Positions 45,514 to 55,058 of a DNA stretch of 64,000 bases are shown one piece after another (position 1 is the stretch's first letter; every line of letters begins with the position of its first letter). Made by a program: the position numbers and the translations under genes. The DNA lies in assembly GCA_963556145.1 (NCBI GenBank), contig OY744465.1, forward strand, positions 2,728,001 through 2,792,000, written 5' to 3'. The DNA comes from Hygrocybe punicea (lineage: Eukaryota > Basidiomycota > Agaricomycetes > Agaricales > Hygrophoraceae). The notes under the pieces are model-generated. The model was not told the origin of the DNA. It saw only the letters and a program-made list of their open reading frames with translations, and made no database searches.

Positions 45514-45645
45514 TGCCCACAGGCGTTAACATGACGGCAGCAGCGACAATGGTAATGGCGGCAGCAGTAGCAGCAGCAGCAGCAGTAGCAGCAATGGCAA
45601 TGGAGGCATGGCGACAGGGGCAGCAGCAGCAACGGCACCCTGTAA
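45514..45645 (+). other. CAG-rich exon-like unit ending in a donor-like site
   Basis: CAGCAGCAG-type triplets followed by GCACCCT|GTAAGTCCCC. It resembles the exon-like parts of the neighbouring units and leads into the pyrimidine tract. Confidence 0.4.
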
Positions 45646-46150
45646 GTCCCCTCCCTTCCCCTCTCGTCTCCCTCTCCTTCTCCCTCCCTCCCTCACCTCC
45701 CCCCCTCTCCTGTCCTTTCCCTCTCCCTTCCCCCCCTCTCCTGTCCTTTCCCTCTCCCTTCCCCCCCTCTCCTGTCCTTTCCCTCTCCCTTCCCCCCCTC
45801 TCCTGTCCTTTCCCTCTCCCTTCCCCCTCCCTTTCCCTCCCCTTCCTCCTCTCTTTCCCCCTCCCTCCCCCTTCCCCCTCCCTCTCACTTTTCCTTTCCC
45901 CCTTTCCCTTCCCTTTCCCCCCCTTTCCCTTCCCTTTCCCCCCCTTTCCCTTCCCTTTCCCCCCTTTCCCTTCCCTTGTCCCCTTTCCCTTCCCTTGTCC
46001 CCTTCCCTTGTCCCCTTCCCCCTCCCCTTTGTCTCTCCCTTTCCCCCCTCCCTCTCTTTCCCCCCCCCTCACTTTTCCCCTCCCTCTCACTCCTCACCTC
46101 CCCTCGCCTCACTTTCCCCACTTTCACACTTCCCCCTTCTTCCTCACCTC
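45646..46150 (+). repeat. ~500-bp polypyrimidine tract with tandem ~30-bp units
   Basis: Almost pure C/T on the plus strand. A CCTGTCCTTTCCCTCTCCCT unit repeats four times (~45708-45830), then CCCTTTCCCTTCCC units follow. Open frames are compositional artefacts. Confidence 0.9.
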
Positions 46151-48348
46151 AAATGCTTAATATTAATTGTGTAAATAATTTGTGAAATATCAAAAGTTCT
46201 TTTGTATATGGAGTTATCAATATTGAGAGTACAGAAAATTAACCAAGAATTGTGAGACTATCTTGGAAACTTAGAAATATAGGCTGTCTAGATGACTATA
46301 ATATGGCAGCTGTAATAAAATCTGGCTTTGGAGTGAAATGATAGCAACCCATAGCACAACTTGGGAGAGAGCAAATATTTCTAATCCAGTATCAATTCCT
46401 TGGTACGAATGATGGGACATACAGTATGAATTGATAGTGATGTTATATTAGACAAATTTCAAAATATCTCTACCCCAGTGATATTATGAATTTATGAGCC
46501 ATTCTGATTGAGATAAAAGGTTCTTAGATATCAGGTGCTAGTTTATAAGAATCAATATATTGTGGGAATAAACTAGAGGAAGTGCCAACTTTGTTGGTAA
46601 AAACCTTGCTTGATGTGGCTAGACAACATGTCAAGTGACATATACAAAATGTGACAATAAGATCTTGCACCCCATGCAACTCTACATATGTGTACAACAA
46701 GCACCTGAAAGGCCAGCCCACCAGGTGAGGGCAGACAAATTGGGAAAACCTGAGTTCATGAAATTCTGGCTTCAATCAAGACAACTCAGTAATCTTGCAA
46801 GCAAGGTAACATAGTCCCACTCAGCTATGATTACAGATAAGCAAAGATAATGTGGGAACCAAGAAGTGGAAGGACTGTATGCAAACTCTGTAAGGCAACC
46901 TTAGGTCAAGGCTATCACTCGAACTGTGGGAATCTAAAGGTGAATATATATACAAGAAGGAATACCTAACTGTACCAACCTAATGGGGATCCAAAGAGAA
47001 AAGGCTAAGGAGCCCCAGTAGGACAGCAGAAAATATAACAGCCACTTTAGAGGGAGTGATTACTATACAGTACCTAATAATAGGGAGGAATAGTGGGTAA
47101 TAGAACGGGGTGTGTGCATGTATATACATATAAATAGCAATAACAATATATGTTTGAGAGAGATGAAAAGGAGTGAAGACTGAACCAAGATACAAGGGTG
47201 TGGATGCAGGAACCAGAACTGGTTCTGATGTACTGGTTCCAATGGTGCTCAAATTGAGCCTGAGCTATCCAGGACCGGAATTGGAGTCAGAATGGGTTGT
47301 CCCCTTACAAACTCCATCTAAATGTTTGCAGATTGAAATAAGTGATGCAGGTGTTTGATAACTCTACTACTGATCTAGATGGAAGTAAACAAATAGAGGA
47401 CCTTCAATCTTGTCAGAACTTTAGATTGGTTTATACAGGCAACAGTTTAAATATGGTCAGAAAAGTATTATTGCTGTTTTCAAAATGCATGACATTTTTT
47501 GCAAAAATAAATCTTTCAAAGAACGAAAAACCATAATCGTGGGAAAGTTTCTATATATGGTAGCACTGTGAACTGGACAGTGAATGCAAACCCTTTCCCA
47601 TCGTTGTGGTTACTATAGCCCCCTGTATACAATGTCAATAACAGAATTGCTGAACATGTACAGTCCTCATTGATCTCCTCTTCATCATCTGTCATTGACT
47701 CAAGTAAACGCTTACCAGTGCTACCATACAACGAAAAATTCCCACGATTATGGTCCTCTGTTCTTTGAAAGATTAATTTTTTCAAAAAATGTCATGCATT
47801 TTGAAAACAGCAATAAAAATAGATGGGCAAGAAGAAATGAAAAGGAGTTCAAAGAAATATGCATTCTGATGAAAGTCTCAGGATGTATGTTGTCATCTTT
47901 GGAGATGATAGTCCATGGCTTCAAAAAGTGGTTTATAAAACTCAGCCTTATGATCAGATCAGAAAGTTGTTGATCCAGTACAGTCCAATTACTTCATAGC
48001 CTTTGATTCTTTGATGTGGAAATAATCTGGCCTCTCATGGACTGGTGATTGCTTGGTTAAGTTTGGAAATATCATTAATAATAGGACCACCAGGTGGATA
48101 TGGATAGTCCTGCTCCATAGACAGCGATGGAAGAGAGTAGAAATAGAGTAAAGAAAGTGATACAAATTTTAGAGTCTACATGCAGTAAACTATGTGCTAT
48201 ATATATGTGAATAGAGATAGAGATAAAGGCTGCGTACCATGGACAAGAAAATGAATATAGGAAAAAAGAGAATTGAAAGGAAGGTGACATATTGGGAAAG
48301 GAACAGGCTATGTGCCTTGGAATGGTGAAAGAAACATATACAGAAAGG
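46151..48348. other. no gene recognised; contains an inverted-repeat element at 47468-47816
   Basis: AT-rich sequence with frames under 105 codons and no recognisable motif. It may be the degraded body of the surrounding TIR element. Confidence 0.4.
47468..47816. repeat. 349-bp element with ~100-bp inverted ends
   Basis: TTATTGCTGTTTTCAAAATG (47468-) pairs with the inverted CATTTTGAAAACAGCAATAA (to 47816); pairing continues through TCTTTCAAAGAAC, CCATAATCGTGGGAA and ATGGTAGCAC. The ~145-bp middle is unpaired. Target duplication not identified. Confidence 0.65.
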
Positions 48349-48656
48349 GATGCTGTTAGTGTTGCCGTAGTTCGGTTCCGAACCTAGCCGAACCCGGTTC
48401 AAACCCCGAACCGAACCCTAGGTTCAGTCTAAGTTCAGCCAAGTGCTGAACCGGACCGCGGGTTCAGTTCCGGGTTTCGAGGCCTGCCGGATTTCCTGAA
48501 CGGCTCCAAACCGCGTCCAAACCGCGAACGCGGATATTTTTAAGGTATTTATTTCATTTATTTTTCGCATTCCTTTACTTACTTTTTCGTGTTAAACGGT
48601 ATCATGTGACCGTTACAGGTAGCTTTCTTCACCAACACGCAACAACGCAAGGCCAA

Positions 48657-48681
48657 TGAACGCGACACAATGTCGCGTTCA
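48657..48681. repeat. hairpin next to the intron-like donor, copy C
   Basis: TGAACGCGACA and TGTCGCGTTCA form an 11-bp stem with a CAA loop. Its sequence differs from the hairpin of copies A and B while pairing is kept. Confidence 0.85.
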
Positions 48682-48690
48682 TGAACACAG

Positions 48691-48736
48691 GTACGTATTT
48701 TACTTTCCTGAACTTTACTAATGTTGCCTGCTACAG
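48691..48736 (+). other. 46-nt intron-like segment in hAT copy C
   Basis: ACACAG|GTACGTATTT, branch-like TTTACTAATG, GCTACAG acceptor. Confidence 0.65.
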
Positions 48737-49554
48737 GAAGCTCGACCGCGACCGCAGTGTGACCACACCCACGGCCGCGAGATGACCACCCAACGCCAAC
48801 CCAATGCCAACGGACGCGCGACAGCTGCAACACCACCACCACCACCACCACCACCACCACCAGCGGCGGCAACAACAACGGCAACGACAACCACGACGGC
48901 CAGCAGCAGCAGCAGCAATGCCGGCAGCAGCAGCAGCAGCAACGGCAACGGCAACGGCAGCGGCAGCAGCAACGGCCACGACAGCAGCGGCAGCAGTGGC
49001 AGCAGCAACGGCGACGGCAGCAGGAGCAGCGCCGGCAGCGGCAGCAACGACGGCAGCAACGACGGCAGCAACGACGGCAGCAACGGCGGCAACAGCAGCA
49101 GCAGCAGCAGCAACAGCGGCAGCAGCAACGGCGACAGCAGCAGCAGCGGCAGCAGCAACGGCGACGGCAGCAGGAGCAGCGCCGGCAGCGGCAGCAACGA
49201 TGGCAGCAACGACGGCAGCAACGGCGACAGCAGCAGGAGCAGCGCCGGCAGCGGCAGCAACGATGGCAGCAACGACGGCAGCAACGACGGCAGCAGCAGT
49301 ATCAGCAGCAACGGCGGCAACAGCAGCAACGGCGGCAACAGCAGCAACGGCGGCAACAGCAGCAACGGCGGCAACAGCAGCAGCAGCAGCAGCAGCAGCC
49401 GTGGCAGCAACACCACCACAACCATACCACCGCCCCGACGAGGACAACGGTTGGCAGCAGCAGCGCCGGCAATGCCACGCAGGGACCACAGGACAAGACC
49501 CCCCGTCCCTCCACATCCCTTGGGGACACCGGAGGGCTCCCCCGCACCCATCTA

Positions 49555-49606
49555 CCTCGCGAAGTGCAGCGCCGTATCTATTGATACGCGCCTGCCATTC
49601 GCGAGG
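49555..49606. repeat. dyad module 8 (CGTATCTATTGATACG core)
   Basis: CCTCGCGAA (49555-49563) and TTCGCGAGG (49598-49606) flank CGTATCTATTGATACG (49573-49588), with one mismatched central pair. Common centre 49580.5, 9-bp spacers. Confidence 0.9.
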
Positions 49607-50050
49607 AGAACGGACGGGGTGAGCCCACCTCGGTCTGGGTTTCAGACCGCGTCTGAACCCAGACCGAACGCAAAGAGACGGTTCGACGCCGTCTGGGTCC
49701 GGGTTTGGCCATGCACCAAACCGGACCCGAAGTTCAGTTCGCGGTTCCGCCAAAAAGGGTCGGAACCGGACCGAACTGAACTTCGGCAACACTAGATGCT
49801 GTTCATAGGACAAAGTCTAACAACTAAGTGGAGAGGAAAGGCATGTGTATCATGGTGGTGACAAAGTAAAGAAGGAAAAGGAAAAGGAAACGCAGGAGTG
49901 TAGAAATACCTTACAGCTGTTGTCAGTGAGTATTGGAAACCCCGAAATTCCATGGTGGCTGTACATATCCAATTAGGTAGTCTGCCGAGTTTCTGAACCC
50001 AAACGTTGCAGCTCCGACTAAGCTTGTCTTTTTTGCACTCATACGTCGTA

Positions 50051-51704
50051 ATGGAAGAAGACCAAGCTACCACAAGTGGTGACGACGACGAACTGCCACC
50101 AGCACAACGGAGCCCTCAAGAATTTTCTTTGCAGCTCATCTACCATGTAGTTGCCAAGGGTAAACAGGGGCCCAAGGGTAGTAAGAAAGAGGCTCGAGGA
50201 AAAGACCTTCATTTTAGTTGCCATACAACGAACTATCTCGATTTTCTCAAGGCACTCCTGAAGCGTTATGGAGAAACCAAGTACAAAATCAGTCCTACCC
50301 AACGGTTCCCATTCAAGTTTCACGATCCAGGACGAACGTCTGCATCTTTTTTCTATCCTTTTCGTTCTTGTACTTACTTTGAAATTACAGGACATCAGAT
50401 GCACTTGACATTGATTGTGAGAACGAATACCACAATATGGTTCAGAAACTTCACAACAACGCATGGAAGAAGGTCCATATCATTTTCGACATGGAGGATA
50501 TAAAAAAACGGTGCATTACAACGGTAAGTACCCTAATCTCTGTATTTATGTCAACTGATTGTCCTCTAGGAAGAGAATGTGTCCGACAATGAAAACGACC
50601 TTGAGGATGACACGTCAGCACCTACGGCAGAGCTCTCAGAACTAGAACGTAACCTTGCTCGCATTCGGGTTTTGCTTGAACAAAAATATTCCAACAATCA
50701 AGACAATTGCTTTTCTTACGTATGTGCAAATGGTTATAAACTGCGACTCACGCCATTCATGATGCGAGAGTGGGCACTGGCAATTGTAAGGGTCTTTCAT
50801 GTTGTCATATACTCATCTCATATACTCGTCTCATGTTTTGCTCTAGCATGAAGCCAAAGCGACTGCCTTAGAGCCACCACACACCCAGGCATTTGATTTG
50901 GCTTACCGTGACCCTCCTCGCAGTCGAATTATCAACAACTCAGCTGTTCTTGGCCCCGAGTCCCAAACCGCGTCACCAATCTCAGATCTCACGGCTGTCG
51001 CACAGATCATATCCTCCATCACTCAAGTCATATGACCGCCTAATCAAGAGGGTGTCATTTCAGCCCGGCAGACCCCACTACAAACCCCAGCTCGGCAATC
51101 GTCTCCACCGCTAACTCACAGCCCCTCCGATATTCGTCGTTACCTTCGTTATGCCGAGGAAAGGTTAGGTGTGGAGGGTGCTACAAGCTATCTAGCACCA
51201 ATGCAGCTGAAACGTTACGGGCCTGATATACTTTCCGATGTTGCAATTGCTGATCTCACTGCATCGGATGTTGGTATAGCCCCAGGTGATGCGCTGCGGC
51301 TCAAACGAGGCTGCACAGATTGGTGGAATTACATGGCTAAGCGCCAGCGAGAACAAGAGAACGTAGGAAATGACAGACTCACTCCATCCCAGAACACCCC
51401 ACACCCCACGAAACGGCACAATCCAGGTCAAGGCTCAAGCTCTACCAATGATGGCCTCGAAGGATTAGACCTATCAAACATGGCTCCAAGCGTCGAGAAT
51501 AATCCTGTCAGTTACAAAATACGACGGCACGATGGAGGAAGGAAACGGTTTTATGGTCCACACATGAAGAAAGGAGCGAGGGCAATCCAGGACAACAATG
51601 TCTGGTATTTCTGCGCAGGACGTCAAGACTGGTTTGCAGTACCCAAGGGCTACTTCGCGCCTCTTCCCACCGCCGAAGCTAATGATGACGACCCTTTTGC
51701 TTGA
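50051..51704 (+). CDS. transposon accessory protein with SAM-like domain, 5 exons
   Basis: Exons 50051-50337, 50391-50523, 50570-50785, 50847-51026 and 51072-51704 join in phase (GT-AG introns of 45-61 nt) to 482 residues. The start gives MEEDQATTSGDDDEL. The middle is acidic/helical (LSELERNLARIRVLLEQKYS). The C-terminal third has a SAM-like helical domain (LRYAEERLGVEGATSYLAPM, then LKRYGPDILSDVAIADLTAS and GDALRLKRGCTDWWN). The tail contains RRHDGGRKRFYGPHMKKGAR. It is convergent with the transposase inside the same TIRs. Similar proteins accompany transposases in mushroom genomes, to my knowledge; the function is unknown, perhaps protein-protein or DNA contact in transposition. Confidence 0.7.
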
Positions 51705-51830
51705 TTCGTAGTAGTAGAATTTGTTCAACCGTCCCGTCCCTCAAATATATAGTCATTGCCTTCAAAAACATTGTTCGAAAACTGAGATCCATTCAAAAAA
51801 ATGTGTACAACAAAAATGATACAAAACTGT

Positions 51831-52877
51831 CTAGATATAGCCACTGTTCTCAAACCAACCTGCCGCCTTTGACGAAGTAACACTATTACATGCCCTAATC
51901 ATATCATACATGGTAGATCCGGAGTGGTTTCGACGCAAAAATGCTTTGATTGATGAGAATGCGTTCTCGATTGGGTTGAAGTCGGGTGAGTACAGGGGAA
52001 GGAAGACGAGTTTACACACTGTGATATACAGTGTTAGTTTTGAACGGGTAGGTACCAATATATCAAACTTACGCGCTTGATCTTCGACAAGTTCACGGAC
52101 TTCTTCAGCATGGTGAGTATTACAGTTATCGAGCACCAGAACGCTTCGAGGGCCAGGATAAGGGTTCGTGAGTGGTATCTAGTACTTTTTTAGTAGTCGG
52201 CAGACAGAGTAGACGGAACTTACAACAAATTCCGACAAAAACTTCAAAAACCTCGCTGAGGTTACAGATCCTTCCATGATGTCATAGACAATGATGCCAT
52301 CAAGTGTCAGGACAGGGAGCATGCTGTATCTCTGACCGCGAATGAAATACTGGCGCCGTACACAGCGATTCCCAGCCTTAGCCCAGCCTTTCCTGCGTAC
52401 CACAGTCCGCCTATCAACAGAGGATTCATCCGTGAACATGAGCATGTCGGGGTTGATGATGATATGACCAATGTAGTTCATAAAGGCTGCTTGTCGAATC
52501 TGATCTCGTTCGATCACTTCACGGGAGACATTCTTGCGGGTATAATCGATTCGACGCAATGTACGTGTGAGTGTCGATATGGATACAGAGATCTTTCGCT
52601 GCTGGCGCAAACGATCTTGAATTTCATCAAGAAAGAGAGTGGGAGAAGATTCAAGGAGTGACATAATGAAAATAACATCAGATGTTGTGAGTTTGCGCTG
52701 ACGCCTGACTCGTTGACGCTCGGAATTGACCCCATATTTGTGGTGGTACTGGAGGGCATGGTATGCCGTAGACGTCCTAAGGCCAAGGACCCTGTAGATC
52801 TGCTTCATTGACATGTTTTGTTGGTGGTACAGGACGGGAACACGGTTCTTGAGAGCGTGGGGAATGTGCTTTGGCAT
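51831..52877 (-). CDS. Tc1/mariner-type DDE transposase, 3 exons
   Basis: Read on the minus strand: exons 52877-52224, 52178-52073 and 52018-51831 join in phase to 315 residues; introns 52179-52223 and 52019-52072 (the latter is a multiple of three and could be retained). N-terminal HTH (residues ~8-65: MSMKQIYRVLGLRTSTAYHA). The DDE domain has D150 (MLMFTDESS), D235 (VLVLDNCNTHH) and E271 (YSPDFNPIEN), about 35 residues between the last two. It would cut and paste DNA at TA sites bound through the 110-bp TIRs. The start Met 52877 is chosen because the frame upstream lies in the TIR. No disabling change seen. Confidence 0.88.
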
Positions 52878-52998
52878 TCTGCGACAGCTTAGTCGGAGCT
52901 GCAACGTTTGGGTTCGGAAACTCGGCAGACTACCTAATTGGATATGTACAGCCACCATGGAATTTCGGGGTTTCCAATACTCACTGACAACAGCTGTA

Positions 52999-53472
52999 AC
53001 AGTTATTTATTACCTTGTTGTATATTTGAATACATGAGGAATCCACTCAGACTCTGCTCGGACTCCACTCAGACTCCACTGAGAATTCCTACCAAATATG
53101 GAGCATGGGAAAATATTGCCTAATTTGGTTAGCATGCCCATGGTATACCCAATGCCATATATAGTGTCAGAATTGTTTTATTTACTAAATTGAGTGAGAA
53201 AAAATGCACAAAAGTTAAAAAAAGCCGACACTTTTGAAAAACTCGGTAGGATTCCAAGTAGATTCTGAGAAGATTCTACATGATTTCTTGTAAATAAGCA
53301 TACCCCATGAAAACCAATGAAAATCTGAAAAAATGACCATTCCAAGCGGAATTCACTCGAAATCCGATTGGAATATTAAAATTAGTAGTACTCTACAAAA
53401 AAAGGTTCCATTCCACTTGGAATCCTTGGAGTCCGATCAGATTCCACAGGAATGTGTGGCTCAGTGTAAAGT
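52999..53472 (-). repeat. right terminal region of the ~10 kb TIR element
   Basis: Contains CAGACTCCACTC tandem repeats (53043-53085) and GGATTCCAAGTGGA-type subterminal repeats to the end at 53472. No ORF. Confidence 0.6.
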
Positions 53473-53629
53473 ATTGCACTATCTGCATCCTTAGTCCAGA
53501 CCTCCAGACTAACTCTGCTCCACTTTGTGTCTACTCAGTAAGGTTTAAGCAAGTAGTTAACCTACTTCAAGAGTTTGCACCTCCGATCCTCCAACGAACT
53601 CTACTCCATCCGGAGTTGTCTGCACGACT
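53473..53629. other. flank between TIR element and Helitron 5'-end copy
   Basis: No gene. Short stem ACTCC-ATCC-GGAGT at ~53611-53625. Confidence 0.3.
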
Positions 53630-54440
53630 TTAACACATCTGAGTTAAGCTCATTTTTACTTATATGGCTGATATTTTCATATATAGTAATAGTGGTCATA
53701 TGTGACTATAACTCCTGGGATCAGCTCAAAATTTAGCATATATAGTATAAAATTTCCTTATCTAGTTAGACTGGTCACATGTGACTATCACCATTGTGAT
53801 CAGCAAAAAATTTGCTGTCCAATATCAAAAATTACCTTACATGGTTAAATTAGTCACATGTGACTATCACCCTTTGCCTGAAATGATTATATTAGTCAGC
53901 AGGTCAATTTTCAGCTGATTCTGATGAGAATTAAGGCAAGCATGAATATTTTGAATATAATTGGAAGGTGATTTGTCTTTTCTAAGGTAACTTATATTTT
54001 GATGTTTATATGTGAAATTACCTTATATGGTTAGAATGGTCACATGTGACTGTCACTATTGTGATTAGCACAAAATTTGGTATACAGTATGAGAAATTAC
54101 CTTATATGGTTAGAGTGGTCACATGTAACTGTCACACCTTGCCCGAAATGGTTACATTAGTCAGTAGTTCAATTTTTAGCTGATTCTGATCAGAATTGAG
54201 ACTAATATAAATATGTTGAATATAATTAGAATATAATTGCAAGGTAAATTGATTTTTTTGAAGCAACCCATATATAGATGCTTATGTAAGTTTGTCCAAA
54301 CATGGCCCCAACTTGGTGTTATTTTCCAGTATCAGAAGTAGAGTTATATCTCTTGCCTAAAAAAATTTTGTCTATAGATGATCAACTTTATTAATTAATT
54401 ATGAATCCCCACTAAACCAGGTCTGATAAAGAACTGATTG
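53630..54440 (-). repeat. Helitron 5'-end-like repeat, inverted copy
   Basis: The reverse complement begins AGTTCTTTATCAGACCTGGT, then TTAATTAATAAAGTTGATC, CTTCTGATACTGGAAAAT and four GTCACATGTGAC-type palindromes (53776, 53855, ~54039, ~54116). It matches 12930-13440. No ORF. Confidence 0.65.
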
Positions 54441-54861
54441 GACTCTGAATGGTCTGGGCACATCACCTGATCGAGAAAACATTTTTTCAGAGTCTGAATA
54501 TTAAAAACTGAGCTTAAACGAGCCAAAAAGGTCAAAAACGTGGATTTTACATATGAAATGGAGAAGGTGAGTTCAAATGGTGATCTGACCAATGATTACA
54601 TAATCATGATTACATAATAAATTTGACCAAACCCAAAATTAGAATACAAAGTAATTTAACCAAATTGTATTTATTTATTTATATTTGTTTGTCCTATGAC
54701 CAAGTTGCAACATCACTCATAAATATCTAGTGATAATATTCATAAAAGAGCACATTATTTGGCTTTTCCTATTTGTATTTGTTGACTAAAACTCAAATAA
54801 GACTACAAGGACCAAAACATATAATAAAATTTGTCTGATTGTGTTATTGAATTATATTTGT
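54441..54861 (-). repeat. inverted Helitron 5'-region copy, left of the gypsy insertion
   Basis: The reverse complement matches 13430-13880, including GACCTTTTTGGCTCGTTTAA and CAGACTCTGAAAAAATG. It continues across the retrotransposon at 61465. Confidence 0.7.
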
Positions 54862-54866
54862 AACGT

Positions 54867-55022
54867 TGGAGTGGTACCGAGGACGCTCAAGGGATCACTA
54901 CGGAATCGGGGTCTGGATGGGATGATGGAATGGGACGACTCTCGCTACAACAGGAAATGACTACATAAGGAGATCCAACCGTGGGACCTGGGTCACGTGA
55001 TGGCCCAGGTACAACTACTACA
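54867..55022 (-). repeat. 3' LTR (minus sense)
   Basis: Minus sense TGTAGTAGTTGTACC…CCACTCCA. Seems identical to 61305-61460. Confidence 0.92.
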
Positions 55023-55026
55023 AGTA

Positions 55027-55058
55027 CCCCCCTCCTCTTTAGCAACGTCCTCGTTGCT
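55027..55058 (-). other. polypurine tract and adjacent hairpin
   Basis: Minus sense AAAGAGGAGGGGGG at 55040-55027 lies directly before the 3' LTR, as needed to prime plus-strand DNA. A perfect 7-bp stem AGCAACG-TCCT-CGTTGCT (55041-55058) overlaps the pol stop. Confidence 0.75.

Larger units (their letters stand above)
48357..49794 (+). mobile_element. non-autonomous hAT element copy C with long CAG core
   Basis: Starts TAGTGTTGCCG, ends CGGCAACACTA, perfect 8-bp duplications GATGCTGT at 48349-48356 and 49795-49802. Same layout as copies A and B but with a longer CAG/GGCAGCAACGA-repeat core (~48880-49440) and an extra (ACC)n tract at ~48829-48860. No protein-coding gene. Confidence 0.9.
49914..52996 (-). 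mobile_element. intact-looking Tc1/mariner element with two genes
   Basis: 110-bp TIRs (49914-50023 and 52887-52996, starting CAGCTGTTGTCAGTG) differ at one position only. TA flanks both ends (49912-49913, 52997-52998). Inside are a DDE transposase on the minus strand and a five-exon accessory gene on the plus strand, arranged convergently. Near-identical TIRs and open frames suggest recent insertion and possible activity. Confidence 0.9.
43398..53472 (+). mobile_element. ~10 kb TIR element (ACTTTACACTGAGCCAC ends) with nested insertions
   Basis: Left ACTTTACACTGAGCCACTGA (43398-) and the inverted right end (…GTGGCTCAGTGTAAAGT, to 53472) match over ~50 bp including GTGGAATCYGATC. Subterminal GGATTCC/GGAATCC repeats occur at both ends (43420-43680, 53210-53450). 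If the first TA is the duplication, the element is CACTGAGCC…GGCTCAGTG. A longer duplication was not found. Without nested elements it would be roughly 4.5 kb. No own transposase recognised. Confidence 0.6.

Noticed and set aside
45428..46090. Arg/Gly/Glu- or Pro/Ser-rich frames across the polypyrimidine tract
   Set aside because: Pure composition effect of a C/T-only strand.
52878..52958. Extending the mariner transposase N-terminus upstream to the Met at 52958
   Set aside because: That extension lies entirely within the 110-bp TIR, and the later Met (52877) directly precedes the helix-turn-helix region.
43398..53472. Calling the 10-kb TIR element a mariner because TA lies at both ends
   Set aside because: The shared ACTTTACACT extends beyond the TA, so TA may be part of the TIR; no own transposase was found.
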